Source: Talinum fruticosum (lineage: Eukaryota > Streptophyta > Magnoliopsida > Caryophyllales > Talinaceae). Taken from it: a stretch of 64,000 nucleotides of DNA. Where the stretch lies: NCBI GenBank assembly GCA_021018815.1, contig JAITYX010000083.1, positions 2,418,001 to 2,482,000 of the forward strand, read 5' to 3'. This document shows, one piece after another, positions 1-12,362 of the stretch; position 1 is the first letter of the stretch; every line of letters starts with the position of its first letter. The notes under the pieces were generated by a model. That model saw nothing but the letters and a program-made list of their open reading frames with translations, searched no databases and had not been told where the DNA came from. The position numbers and the translations under genes are program-made.

Positions 1-800
1 CTCTCTGTCCTCCCTCCCTCTCTCGCTTTCACCACCGTAGTAGCAATGGCCATGAGAGGAAGGCCTCGGCCTGTCTTCAACTATGTCCGGCGACACCAAG
101 CAAAGGCCACGGCCTTTTCGTTTTCCGGCGACCAAAAACAACCCAAATGATGCTAACCCCGCCCTTCGCCGCCGAACCAAAAACGAGACCCATGAACCTC
201 GTCCCACCTTTTTCGGCAAAAATCCTACTGTCATGATGTAGATCGGCCGCCAAGCAACCGATTAACACCAATCTCGAGTGGTGGTAGTTACGGCATGGTG
301 GCGCGTGACCCACACGCGCCACCGCCGGGCTGTTTCGCAAAGAAAAAGGTTGATGGACGTATATCGGCGGCGGAGAAGCTAAGAGAGAGGAAGATCTAAT
401 CTCAACGGCGACGCGTGTTGGTACGCGCCACCCTCTACCGCCGGTCCGATGGGTTAGTCCGACAACTACCATTCTTCTACCTCCTTTTATTTATTTATTT
501 ATTTATTTGGGTCATAGAGGCCGGACCGGGGTGGTTTTTGCGTTGGGCCACTAATGGCCAAGCCGCGGTCTGCCGCCGTCGCCGCCGAGGCGATTGGCGG
601 TTTATGCGATGGTTGTCGGGGGGCGCCACGAGGCGGTGCTTATGACGAGAGTCCGAGTCGGGGGTTTAATGGGATTCAAATTTGTACTTAACAAATTATG
701 CGGCCTAAACTAATCGGGCTAATGACTAATCGGGGCTAGGAACTAGGCATCCAAAGCTCGATACCACTCGTAGGTTTATTTGTAAACATAAGGACTAACC
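1..800. other. GC-rich non-coding stretch, unassigned
   Basis: GC-rich, CT-rich at the far left, then rich in CCG and CGG triplets up to about 640. Several frames are open only because stop codons are rare at this composition; none shows a recognisable domain. A TTTA-repeat tract lies near 485-508. It resembles the GC-rich portions at 6880-7140 and 8840-9450, which lie inside LTR-type sequence, so it is probably also retroelement DNA. No gene is supported. Confidence 0.4.
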
Positions 801-1100
801 TTAGTAGTTGCGGAAGCGAATAGATCGACTGCCGTTCGATAGCCCACAAGTTAATTCCCGAGTCACGAACCCTCCGAGTCCGGTTGTACTTCGAAGTCCG
901 GTTCGGTGTCGTCCGGAACAGTATATCCGAGCGTCTACTAGAGTCGCCGGAAACAGACCACGTCTCAAACCCGAAGACCTTAAGATGGTCGGTCTAAGCG
1001 TGAGGGAGAATAGATGATCTCTAGGGAAAATGCGAGAGAAGCAACGAATGCTTGCGTTGTTCACCGGGTGTCTCAATTTGTGTCTCCCATTATCGATTAA

Positions 1101-1193
1101 ATAGGAGCATTCGCTCCTATCCCCAGAGTTGGGAAGTTGAGTCTTACTCAACTTCATTAACCCTGCACTTATCCAGGAACGTTTCTGGATAAG
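1101..1193. repeat. Three consecutive near-perfect hairpins
   Basis: Three inverted repeats follow one another. Hairpin 1 is ATAGGAGC (1101-1108), loop ATTC, then GCTCCTAT (1113-1120). Hairpin 2 is GAAGTTGAGT (1133-1142), loop CTT, then ACTCAACTTC (1146-1155). Hairpin 3 is CTTATCCAGGAAC (1168-1180) against GTTTCTGGATAAG (1181-1193), with one mismatch. They lie just past the decayed end of a copia pol relic that starts at 1205. Function unknown; they may be a structured retroelement region. Confidence 0.7.
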
Positions 1194-1204
1194 AAGGAAA
1201 CCGA

Positions 1205-2200
1205 TTAAGTTTTAATTAACGGGCCTAAGTGGTCGTTTTGCGGACTTCGTCCAACGAAACATGAAGAGGGTATGATCAACATAGGACTTAATAAAACCAT
1301 AATTACGAAGAACGAAGTGAGCTTAGCAACCAATTGCGAGGTGACTAACAAAGACGATACAAGGACTTGAGGAGTCGGAAAAACTTGTTTGGATGAGAAA
1401 GAGAAAATTTGGAACGCATATAAACTTTTTCGTGAAGATCGCCATGGAGAAAAGCATTGTTGACATCCATTAGATGTAACCCCTAGCCCTAGGAACACAC
1501 GAACACTAACCATGTTTGCAACGAGCGTGAAAGTCTCAATATATAGTTGAGACCTTCTACTTGTATAAGTATCATTGTGAGATCAATGAGTCGAGCTTTG
1601 TAACGTTTGATGGAACCGTCATATTTGTACTTGATTTTATAAATCCATTGCATCGATAGTTTTCTTTCCAGGTACCAGCGATGCAATAGACCAAGTCCCA
1701 TTCTTTTCGAATGCATTAATTTCGTCAATCATGGTTGCACACCATTTGGGATCTTTGATAGCTTTTGGATAAGATCGTGGCTTTTTCCTTTAAACTAACT
1801 ATATCTAAAAATTGTGCATGAGCAGGAGAGAAAGATTCACAAGGAACGAAGTTCTAAGAGAATACATGTCACCGTTGGAGTGATTGGTGGGTGTAGTAGA
1901 TACATGGGGGTGATGGACTTGAGCAATACGACGGACATAATCTTGAAGTGCTTGTTAGGGGACACTTGATACATTTACCACACCCCACCTATGGAGATGG
2001 GGGAGTAGTACGTGCCTCCTCGGAAGCGGAAAGACCATTTTAGGAAAGTGCAATGTTGGAGTCTCCCTTGTCGACGGAGGAGTGTTAGAATCATTGACGA
2101 GGCTTCCGAGGTTACGACACAAGTAGCGTTGACCGAAAGAGGAATGGTAGATATAGAAGTGAATGAAAACACATCTCCTCAAGTTTCACATTGTGAGATA
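1205..2200 (-). pseudogene. Ty1/copia pol relic (reverse transcriptase region)
   Basis: Read on the minus strand from about 2200 down to 1205, the conceptual translation follows a copia polyprotein around the start of the reverse transcriptase. It has a KDPKWCATMIDEINAFEKNG-like stretch (about 1770-1700), then PGKK, WIYKIKYKYDGSIKRYKARL (about 1665-1600), then MDVNNAFLHGDL and EKVYM in a shifted frame (about 1470-1410), and finally SLYRL. There are several stop codons and frame changes, and no catalytic YVDD segment remains. Upstream, the 2180-1800 part resembles the variable linker between integrase and RT. It is a dead fragment with no intact ORF. Family assignment is secure at the copia level only. 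Confidence 0.8.
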
Positions 2201-2339
2201 TGAATAACTTATGAGTTTCGAGATCAAGAAAGTTTAAGCCTTTATTACCCGGGGATAGCCAGAAAGAGGCAACGATGATCGTGCGGAGTTAAATTTATCG
2301 CTAGTCTTGTCATGCACACAACAAAGACAACTAAAGACC

Positions 2340-4325
2340 ATTAGTGAGACACCTCTATCGACTTCTCAAATTGCCTAATTAATTTTCTTTGTCGACTCTA
2401 GTTTGCTGAATTTTGATCTCAAGAAATACGTTCAATGTTAACAATAATAAATTAAATTTGATTGACTTGCATTATCTTAGCTCTTATTCGAGCCTACTTT
2501 CCATTTGACCTTCTATTTCCTTATTTAATCATCTGCATTTTATGGAAAAATGTTGAGTAAATCAAATACCGTAAATCTTGCATTTTATTACGGCGAAGAT
2601 CTTAGTGAAGAAAACATTGAAGAGGTATTACAATATATTCTCATATTACCTAAAGATTATCTTGCCAAACGTCTTCTAAATATTGAAGTCTATTATAATC
2701 TCGAGATTGTCCACGATTCGGGTATTTTCCTGCTCAATACCAGCTCACCCGCCACGTCACCAGCCAGTGGGACACGAAGACTCGAGACACTACTCCATAT
2801 CTCTACGAGTCATGCAAAAGGAATCGGGTATAATGATGTTATTTATATAGAGTTTTGATTCCAAGGCATTCTCTCGTGACTTAGAAACTTACTTGAGTAA
2901 AATAGTATTTTTCTCTAAGTGTTTCGGCCTTCATTTATTGCTCTTCGATTAGCATCTCGGAAAACTAATTCTTTATTCCGAGTCCACTCTCACTCGGACT
3001 ATTCGCATTTTGAGTGTATAAGTATTTCGCCGTTTTTCACTCGGAATCGACTCGTGGTTATCTAATCTATTGTTTGCATAGTCGGCATTCATAGTTCATT
3101 TCATGCTTAGTCTATATCAAGTTTTTCCCACTCGATATTCGTTTTAGAACTTGATTCTTTTCCTTAAACTAAGTCGTATGGAATTCTCGGTATCATGGAT
3201 ATTAGACTCGGAAAATTCCAGTTGTTTTCGACTCGGATAATCAATTGCGTAACTTTCATAATTATTTTATTATCCGTGTCTAACCTTGGACCAAAGTATT
3301 TTATACTTTGAGAACCAAAGGTGTTTTTACTTTTATAGGTTATTCAATCGAGGATATCTTTTCAAACTACAAAAGTAGCCGGCTCGAACGTCAAATCACC
3401 AGCGAGATATGGCTTTTCACCTTCCCTGCTTTAGTCTCGGAAGATTGTGTCGGAAGCCATGCGCTTCCATATCCGGAAAAGCTGGAACGCCAAGCTTAAC
3501 GGTGGTTTTCACCACATTTATCAAGACACAACCGATGGTTTTGAGACTTCCAAGAGAGTTAAACCGTTGTCCAACGTCCATATTTCAACGGATACTTTCG
3601 AGTGACTCGGAAAGCCATCATCAACGGTCACGAGAGGACTCTCGGTCAGCAGAAAGAGATAACGGCTACTCGCTCGGTCATCTATAAAAGAAGCCACTTC
3701 ACAAGACTTGGAGGTTGCCGAACATACTGTCTATACTCTCACTTGATCAAAGTTATTGTATTTACTCTCAATCTTCAACTTACAACTCCCACTTTGTAAT
3801 TCATTACTTTACGAGTTGTAAGGTCTTGTACTTAGTTACAAACTCTTCTTACATTCTTTGTAAGGTCCCTTGACTAAGTCTGTAAAGGTTAACTCGGCTT
3901 AGTTGTCCCTAAGCTGTAAGGGTTATCTCGGCTAGGAAGTACTAGATCGAGATAAGGTAACTTCGAGTCTAGGAAAACTTGTATAGAGTTGTCCAAGGGA
4001 GCAACTCGGGTTCGATCGGTTCACGGTATTTTGTGGACTCAAAATAGTGGATTTGACTTCGTGTCCGGATTGACACGGGCCGTGGTTTTCCGCCTCGGGA
4101 GGGTTTCCACGTAAAATCTCTGTGTTCTCTTTACGAGTTCATTCTAGACTCGAGACGACTCTGCTTTGCTTGTTTATTCGATTCATTGCTTTCCGAGTCC
4201 AATATTTTTTGACTCAGTGTTTAGACTCGAAACGGTTTTTGCCTCTTTTCTAAAAAAAAAAAAAGTGTGTATTCGCAGAGAATTTTCTATCACCCTATTC
4301 ACCCCCTCTAGGGTGACTCGACTCT
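2340..4325 (+). mobile_element. LTR-like segment with its own TATA box (copia type)
   Basis: Non-coding sequence with the look of a long LTR. A TATAAAAG box stands at 3683-3690. About 400 bp downstream the sequence has the usual end of plant copia LTRs: a TTTTCC..CACGTAAAATCTCTGTG motif near 4090-4125, then CTATTCACCCCCTCTAGGG near 4290-4312. The first 250 bp match 5808-5862 joined to 12363-12600, which would be the partner LTR. No tRNA-Met primer site is visible after 4312, so the internal part has been rearranged. The short ORFs inside (such as one from 2550) have no recognisable domain. Exact ends are inferred. Confidence 0.5.
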
Positions 4326-4379
4326 CCCGAGCAAACCTTCAGGACCTAATCAGTCGGACAAGGGAGGAATCGGCCCAAG

Positions 4380-4890
4380 ATAGCCTTTAACGAGCCAGGT
4401 AAAAGCCCAAAGCCCACTAGGGCTAGGGTTTCCCTAAACCATGGTAAAGTACCGTTTTACCCCTTTAAAATCTCCTATAAATACTCATCTTTCCTCAACC
4501 CCAAGTTATGTTATGTGATGTTCATTTGACAAGACATCTCACATTTACGATAATCCAAGCTCTCAAGCTCCCGAGCTCTCAACACTCATCTACATTCATC
4601 AACGTTCATCCACACTCATCTCGAGAACTTCCATCTTTGGAAAACTTCTCGACTCCCAAGGAACCCCCACGCACATCGAGGAAGATCTCCTCGATCCATT
4701 CAACTTAGTTCACTACTAACTTGAGCGTTGGAGGGGCGTTCCCGGGATCCACCACCCGGGCTTCGCCTTTTGCGGGTTCAAGCGGTCACCACTCGGACTC
4801 GGATCGATCGTGCCACGTCCTCGGAACCGGAGCGGTAAATCCTTCCTCTCTCCGAATCATCAATCCACATCATCAACTCGGTTTTCTCCG
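4380..4890 (+). mobile_element. Second LTR-like fragment with TATA box
   Basis: TATAAATA at 4476-4483 follows a T-rich block. About 250 bp further on is a GAGCGTTGGAGGGG motif and a GC-rich stretch (4720-4850) of the kind found in the R/U5 part of plant Ty3/gypsy LTRs. It abuts a copia pre-integrase fragment at 4900 that it does not naturally belong to, so the junction is a rearrangement or a nested insertion. Assigned by resemblance only. Confidence 0.35.
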
Positions 4891-4904
4891 GAAACGAGTC
4901 CCTA

Positions 4905-5200
4905 AAAAGACTTTAAAATTGTTGCAAAATGAAAATATGAGTTTGAAAAACTCATATGGAACTCTTCATACTTGTGGTCAAAAATCAAAAATTAATTTCT
5001 AAAGATTTGGTTGATGGATTAAAGTACAATCTTCTCACCATTTCCAAACTGTGTGATAAAGGTAATGAAGTATCATTTAGTGCTACTAATTATATTGTAA
5101 AATATGCTCAAACAAAGAAGGTAATACTTTCTAAACCTATATTCGAAAATCCTTATATTATTCCTATGAGCATTCTTTATAATTCATCGAAAATTTTATA
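4905..5200 (+). pseudogene. Copia GAG-pre-integrase fragment
   Basis: Two overlapping frames give a piece of copia polyprotein. LVDGLKYNLLTISKLCDKGN followed by EVSF (about 5010-5080) is the conserved segment between the protease and the integrase of SIRE/Tork-type copia elements. The upstream part (about 4905-4995) is in another frame, indicating a frameshift. The reading frame ends at 5201. No protease DSG motif or integrase HHCC motif is present, so this is a short relic. Confidence 0.75.
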
Positions 5201-5329
5201 AAAAACTGAAAAAAACCCTGTAAGTAGTTTCCATAAAATATATATAATTTTTAAATACATTCTCAAAATAACACATCCTCTAAATAATTTCGACATAATA
5301 TAGGTCACCTAGGACCAATTTTTTGAGGT

Positions 5330-5862
5330 TGCCACCCTGATTGAGGTGAACGAATGTCTGACTAAGCAAGTTGCCTGCTGGAAGACATCAATGCTCTGAG
5401 GAAGGCGAGAAGTAGAAGATTGACGAGAAGCTTCAAGATATGATTAAGGAGGATAAGAAAGACGAGTCTAGCACACATCGCCCTTTCCATCTTCAACAGA
5501 GCCCCTGTTTTTGCCGAAAGGTGGGGGTGGAATTTTTGGGATGTTATGGGTTATGGTTTATTTTTCTAGAATTAACTATTTCCTACTTTGTTTGACAATT
5601 TGACTATCTGTTGCTGCCTACTTAGTGTTCGTCAAATTGGTATCTAACTTCATTAATGATGAAATTATCTTTAAGTATGAATTATCTTGATTATTGCTTT
5701 CCATGATTATTGATTGCTCTAATACTATCATGTTTAGGGGAGGTTTTATACTCTTATTGTTTTCTTGTTGAACTTATACTTTTATAAAAAAAAAAGGGAA
5801 GATTTTTAGTAAGACACCTCTATCTGATTTCTCAGATTGCCTAATTAGTTGTCTTTGTCACG
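5330..5862 (+). mobile_element. Retrotransposon tail with polypurine tract and start of a 3' LTR
   Basis: 5330-5780 is non-coding, decayed sequence. A purine run (AAAAAAAAAAGGGAAGA, about 5786-5801) looks like a polypurine tract. It is followed at about 5805 by TTAGTAAGACACCTC, nearly the same as TTAGTGAGACACCTC at 2344. The sequence then matches 2350-2395 until it is cut at 5862 by the family B LTR; the match resumes at 12363. This suggests the 3' LTR of the element whose 5' LTR starts at about 2340. Confidence 0.5.
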
Positions 5863-6159
5863 TATAACAACCCGACTCTAAATAACATTATTTATTTTAC
5901 TAATTACTAAATTTATATAGTTGAGCGTGTGCACTTCAATTCGATATTTTATATTTAAATTATTTTTATATGTGTGTTATGCGGTTAAGGCGACGAAGTG
6001 ACCTCCAATGAAATTTTGTAATAATGATTATAAATTTATGCATATGTTTAAAATAAAAATTATAAAATTTGTATATATATATATATATAAAGTGTATAAA
6101 TGTGAAGGTATAAGGTTACAAGGCTATTAAAGACTATATTTTAACCAAATCGTTATATT

Positions 6160-6659
6160 TAGGGGTGTATTCGAGTCGAGTCGAGCCCAAACCCGCCAAG
6201 CTTGAAGCTTGGCTCGTGAGTATCGTTTGTAGCTCGAGCTCGTCTCGTGGCTCGCCAAGCTCGAGCAAAATCAAGCTCGAGCTCGGCTCGTCAAAAGCTT
6301 GAGCCTAAGCTCGGCTTATTAAAAGCTCGAACTTGAGCTCGGCTCGTTCTTGTCTCGTTAGTTCATTATGCTTCTTTAAAATTTTTGTTTTTACATTCAA
6401 AGTCACGCTTTATATACTTACTATAAAAACATGAATTTGAACTTAATTGAGGTTCGTTTGCTCGGCTCGTCGGCTCGTTCGTTCGTTCGGCTCGTTTGCA
6501 ATTGGTTCGTGTAGGCTCGACGAGCTTACGATGTCCAAAATTGCAAGCTCGAACTCGGCTCGAAAAACTATCCGAGGCTCGACTCGGCTCGGCTCGGGCT
6601 CGCTACGAGCTCGACTTGGCAAGCTTTTATGCGAGCGACTCGACTCGACTACACCCCTA
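6160..6659. mobile_element. hAT-type MITE with TIRs and 8-bp target duplication
   Basis: The ends are inverted copies: TAGGGGTGTATTCGAGTCGA at 6160 and its counterpart ending TACACCCCTA at 6659, with one early mismatch. GTTATATT flanks both sides exactly (6152-6159 and 6660-6667), the 8-bp duplication expected of hAT transposons. The 500-bp interior is made of GAGCTCG/AAGCTTG-rich repeats that can fold on themselves. There is no transposase ORF; the two ORFs predicted near its right half are composition artefacts. It is a non-autonomous element lying within the family B LTR. Confidence 0.88.
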
Positions 6660-6667
6660 GTTATATT

Positions 6668-7790
6668 TAAGAATAAATTGTATAATTTATACACAATACT
6701 AATTAAATAAAATAAAATAAGAATAAAATAATAATAATAACAATAAAATCAGAATTTTCTAAAACTAACTAGAAACAAAATAAAAATAATTAAATAATTA
6801 AAAAAATTTAAAAAATAAAAATATAATGATAGTAAAAATATCGACTTCAAAATTGAGGAAGGCGCAAGCGGTTTCAATTTTCCTCAAATTCTCTCGCGTG
6901 CCTCCCCTGCGTCTCTATCCCACCTTGCTGATGCCTCTCTCCGGCCACCAGCACCACCACGGCCGGCCGAAACAGGCGCCGCCGCCCTCCTTTCTCTCTT
7001 TCTCGCGCTCTCGCTCTCTCGCTCTCTCTCTCCGCGGTGCGCTGCCCTGCTCCCTGCCGCGGCCCACCTATTGGCCAGCCACCAGCCGCAGCGGCAGCCG
7101 GAGCTCATCGCCGGTGCGTGCTAGCATCCACCGGAGCCTAGACGTGATCCGCCGCCACTCCTCCTTCTCCTTGGCTTCCATATCTTGAATTTTGAAGATA
7201 AAACCATATACCCTAGATCATTACACTTTATTATTTGCTTAGTAATTATAGTTGTAAATTGAATTATATGATTTAAAAAGATGTTTATGGTGTGAATTTA
7301 AAGATTGAATTGGAGAAAATTTAAATTGGTGTAAATGATTGTGATTTGGTACTGGTGGAGTGATTGTGTATGATGGTGAATGAACGTGATTCCTCTTGTG
7401 AAATTGTGATTTAGTTAATTGAATTGGGAATATATTGACATGAATCTTGAGTAATTTGATGGTTTCGTTACATTTTGGAATTGGTCATAATTGAGCAAAA
7501 GGAAGAAAAATGTGTAGGGAGACTGAAGTGGGGTAATAAGTTGTATTGGAGACATGTAGCAATTTGAGCATTGTGATTGTGAATGTGAATTTTGTTCGAA
7601 AACGATGTGTATATCTTTAAATTAAAGTAGTGTATTGTGGGATATGTGGAATTTGAGCAAATTAAATTAATTTATGGGAGGTAATGAGATGAAACGTGAG
7701 TTAGTAGCAAGGATTCGAAGTAATGTTAGGCTTCGCAAAGCTAATTGAATTAGGGATAGTTAATAAAAATATTCATATTATTAATATGAA
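6668..7790. other. Non-coding LTR B sequence with a GC-rich island
   Basis: AT-rich up to 6880, then a CT- and GC-rich island (6880-7190) with repeated CGCTCTCTCGCTCTC, then GT/AT-rich sequence. The 120-codon open frame across the island lacks a recognisable domain and its antisense frame is equally open, so I do not call a gene. It lies within the family B LTR. Confidence 0.5.
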
Positions 7791-7918
<128 letters not shown>

Positions 7919-8481
7919 GGTAATTAGAGCCTCTATTTTGTATGCTAAACAAATTACAATAGCTAAGACATAATTAGAAGTTCAAAATTAAAGTCTTTCG
8001 ATCTAAGCGGAGTAACACATTAAATTGTATAGAACGTCAATAATTAGCTTAAACAAATCTCTTGCGCAAATTATGTGTTGTGGACAACATTTTTAGACGG
8101 AAGTAAAACAATAGAGTTGAGTAATAAAAATCTTAGTTCAATTGATTACGTATTAAATAAAGAAAACGAAACAAATTGCAAATACTTATACTAATTCAAT
8201 TATTGAAACTCAATTAAAATGTTATTAACAACAAATATCTATTTGAAACAGACATTAAGGCCACTTCCGTTGCCGACTAATTGGTAATCGAAATTTCTAT
8301 AAGGGGAGAAACAAAGATTTTTTGTCCAGATACGTTCATTGTCCGTATTTTTCAAAAACTCACATGTTTTCAACGGATCAATATATATATATATATATAT
8401 AACTAATAATAACCATTTGCAAATCAAGTTTTGTCATCTAATAAAGTGTTCTCCGATCAATTATTAATTATCGGGACTTAC

Positions 8482-11400
8482 TTGTAATACCCGAAATTTT
8501 AAAGAAAGCGGTTGAAAAACATAGAATTATTGAGTATTTTTCCCCATAACTAGGGGTTGAGTGGCTGATTTTATTTACGGCCGGACATATTACGTTGGAA
8601 TTCCTTTAGAGGCTGGTGGTGAATAAATTAAATCAAGGAAATCGCCTCCCTTTTTCCAGCTAAGCTAAACTGTTGGGTGATTAGAAATTTTCGGGGTCGG
8701 CGTATTAAAAGAAGTTAGGATGCAGCAGCGTGAGAGGACGGAAGGGAGGAGATATAGACTTGTGATATATGGGCCGGCGATTATTTTCACTGAATTATGA
8801 AGAGATGATAAAGCTTATTTGGGATCCAATAAGGATCCTTAACCGCTAATTAAGCGGTGAGAGAGAGAGAGAGGCAGGTAAGGAGAGGGGGCCTCGAAGG
8901 CTCGAGTAGAGGAAAAAGGAAAGGGAAACGCGAGAGGGAGGACCGGGAAAGAGAGAGAGAGTGCGTGGACCCGAGCCGAGGTCGGAGGCCGGCGAGCCGG
9001 GCGGCGAACGGAGGGAAGGCGGCCGGTGCACGTAAGGGAAACGGAGGAGCGAGAGAAGGAGAGGGCCACCGCCGCAAAACGCACGAGAGAGATAAGGTGA
9101 GCGGTGTAAGGGTCGAGGAGACTAAGGGGTGGCCGGCGACCACCGCGGACCCGAAAGCAACGGCCGGCGACCCGAGCAGACGCGAGCGAAGGGAAAAGAA
9201 AGCGAGAGACCGAGGTAGAACGAGGGCGAAGGAAGGAACCGAGCGAGGCTGGCGCGAGAGGGTCCAGGAGGCCGGAAACCGAGAGAATAACGGCGGCAAG
9301 GGGAAGGAGCGGCGGCGAACGTGCGAGGGTCGGGACCGAGAGTCGGCGGAGGCCAGAAACGAGCAAGCCGGAACAGGGAAGCAAAAACCGAGCGGCCGAG
9401 CAAGGACTGCGGAGACGGAGACCGAAATCGAAGGCGGGAGTAAAGGAGTTCAAAATCAATCCCTACAACTCGAGAATTTCGGGTGGGTAGTCTTATACTC
9501 TAAACTATTAGTAATTTCGAAACCCCAATGGATTTATTGTGAATGTTGAATGTGTTCTGTGAATATTGAATTGTTGTGAACGTTGAATATCTATATTGCG
9601 AAACGGACCTAATCGTTGTTTAAGATTGAAATAAGAGCTTAGAATGGATTTAAGGAATTGAGAGGGCTGAATCGTGAAATGAAAGGAGTTACTTGGGTTA
9701 AATAGTAGAACTAAATTGGGAATTTCGAAGAGATTAATAGTTACTTAAGGTTGAATTAGAGCATGCTGATTCCGAAGAGGTTAGGTTGCATAGGTCAAAT
9801 GAGTAATATTGAAGTTTCGGTTAGCTATTAAGGATGAAGGGTTGGGACATTGATATGAATTATGAGTTAATTAAGTCTTATTAGAGATTCTTGAACCTAC
9901 GGTATTAAAGAGCTAATTACGAACATTGGGGAATGGTAGGTCGAAGTATAAGGAGAAGTATGAATTCGTATTGAGTGATGCGCAATTGGGATATGTAAGT
10001 GAGAATTGGGTGATGGTGAGATTAATTACGTTCGAAGTATATTTAAATCCTCGAGGTTGAACCGAGCGCGAAGATAAGCGAAGGTAACGGAAACTGAATA
10101 ATGGAAAAGTGATTAAGAGTTACATAACTAAGGACGGATAAGTAAGAGTTAAGTAATGAGTTAGAGACATACAATGGGAATTTGAGGCAGGGAATGGTAA
10201 GGTTAAGTTGAGGAATTGGAATAAAGACAGGGAGTTGAGGAAAGTTGAGACGTGAGCAAACAAAGTGGATTCACAGGGTAGAGACATAAAGCGAGGAATA
10301 GAGGTAAAGAGAATGAATTGTGACGAATTGAACGTAACGTAAGTGATATGTATTTGTGGTTATTGTGGCTCGGAAAGTGGAGATAATCGTATTCAATTGA
10401 TGAATTGAGAAAGATATAGTTGGAAAAGAGTTGAGAATGATTGCTTGCAATGAATGGTGATTATTCGTACTATGTGATTGCTTTACGTGATGCTCAAAAT
10501 AGTTTCGAAAGGAGTTTTGTATTTTACGTGAAATGATTCTTGATTGCAATTTCTTGTGAACTGTCTTTCGAACGTGAATGTGTTTTAAAGAAGCAAAGCT
10601 GATTTGAGAAAGTGAATTTATAAGGGTGACACGTGGTGTCATGCCTTCCTTGATACCAAATCGATTGAGAAAGTTGTGAAGTGAATGTGATGAATGAGAA
10701 TGTGCAAATAGTTTTGAATCGACGAGTTACGGATCGTTTAGCATACCGAAGGGTTCGAACTAGGGGACGCCCGGTTAGAAACTTCGAGGAAAGGGTTCTA
10801 ATAGGGGTCCTGCAGAGGCGGGATGCCCGCTCCGAGACTTCCCGAAGATAGGTCCCGGAGCCTTTTTGTCGGGTCATGCCCCGAGATGAAAGAAGTGCTA
10901 GTTCGAATCCTCGAAGGCCCGGAAAAGTTGATTCAACCCCAAAAGTATGTTCATGAATGTGAAACTGTGTTTTTAAGTGATTGAAGAGTCTTGATCTTTT
11001 TCATTGCAAAAGATTTCAGTGAAAAATATATAGATTTCTATTACGTTATTATGTTTTCGCAGATTTCATTATTATGAGTATTATGTGTAAAGAATTTCCA
11101 TTTTAAGGGTATAAGACTCCGGTGAGCCCGTGGATTATTGCTCACCCCACAAATTGCCCCGTCCCCACCCGAGTGTTGCGGGTACACTTTCGAAGCATAA
11201 TCTACACTTAGCACGCTTCGAACTCCTGGCGATTGTTGACGGTTGAAGTGACCCAAGTGGCTGTCATGCATTGTTTATTTCTAAATGATTGTACTTGTAA
11301 TTTAGTGCATATAATTGTACCAAATGTATAGTAACAAGTTAGATTGTTTTAAGTTAGATTGTTTTAAGTTTTATCGCATGATTAGTTGAACTCCGGCGTG

Positions 11401-11672
11401 TGGCCGTTGAGTGGTATACTCCGAGCGTGTGGCTCGTCGAGTTTTATTATGCTTTTTATGCGGGATTTTAAGGCTTTAAGCCTCTGGGTTAGTCCATGTT
11501 ACAAACGGAACTCTGCCGAAATTTTTAGAGAATCTCGGATTCTTTTAGGAAAACCACCAGGTATTACTTTTAAGTTGAGTTTATACGACCAAACCAACAC
11601 CGAAAGTGCCTTGGGAGTTCCTCTAAGGAACTCGGCGATGTAATACTCCCGGGGGTGTTTTGGGGTGTTACA
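8482..11672 (+). mobile_element. 3.2-kb solo LTR of family A with target duplication
   Basis: The element begins (T)TGTAATACCCGAAATTTT at 8482/8483 and ends GGGGTGTTACA at 11672, so the termini are TGTAA...TTACA. CTTAC is present on both sides (8477-8481 and 11673-11677), the 5-bp duplication of LTR-retrotransposon integration. The interrupted sequence is intact in the related copy at 45669-45678, which confirms the ends. No pol or gag reading frame is inside; 8840-9450 is a GC-rich island and the remainder is GT/AT-rich. The last 290 bp match 43860-44152. It is best read as a solo LTR left by recombination between two LTRs. Confidence 0.78.
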
Positions 11673-12362
11673 CTTACGCCCTTCAATTCCACCCACGCGA
11701 CTTCAACTCGGGTTCTCGGCAAGGGAGTTGTGCACCTTACTCAAAGATCGCATCAATTATATAAGTGGTTCCATATCCTCTCTCCTCCGATTTCAAAGTA
11801 AAATGAATTGAAATGCACGCGCTCAATGATATTTCAAAAATATTTAACTATGTAGGAATGTTCGATGCGAGTTTAGACTCATTTTTTAATTATTTTACTA
11901 TTTTTATTTTTAGGAAAAGCATCCGTAAACAGCCCATTATCTAAGAAGCCTGATGGAAGCAAGACTTAGATGGATAAATCGTTGTCACTTATCTATGATG
12001 GGTCTAGAAGCTCACGGTGATTTTCTTTGCATCCGGCTTTTGGGTTTGAAATTGGAATGTATTACATGTTGCGTATTTTTAGATAGACAATTACATGGGC
12101 TTGTATAATATATAAATATTTCCAAATTGTATTTTGGGAGTTGGTTTAATCATGTGGTATGGTTTAGCTTTCGGGATATAAATAATTTTACTTATATCGG
12201 GTCTTGTTAAAGCGTAAGTGATTGATGCAAATTTTGTTTTTATGTATTCTATTTTAGCCTATTCCTATTCTTAGAGCGGAGGTAATGCCTTCGATCGCTG
12301 CGACCATACCTAATACTTTCTAATTAGGGGATTATTAAATAATGGTGATTGTGGGCGTTACA

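Noticed and set aside
77..645. Two ORFs (131 and 76 codons) as genes
   Set aside because: GC-rich composition, both strands open, no domain or splice context.
8857..9549. 230-codon ORF as a gene
   Set aside because: Lies in a solo LTR, overlaps equally long antisense frames, is low in complexity and has no domain.
10820..10930. Possible tRNA (GTTCGAATCC-like box)
   Set aside because: No matching A box or acceptor stem; part of the family A LTR.
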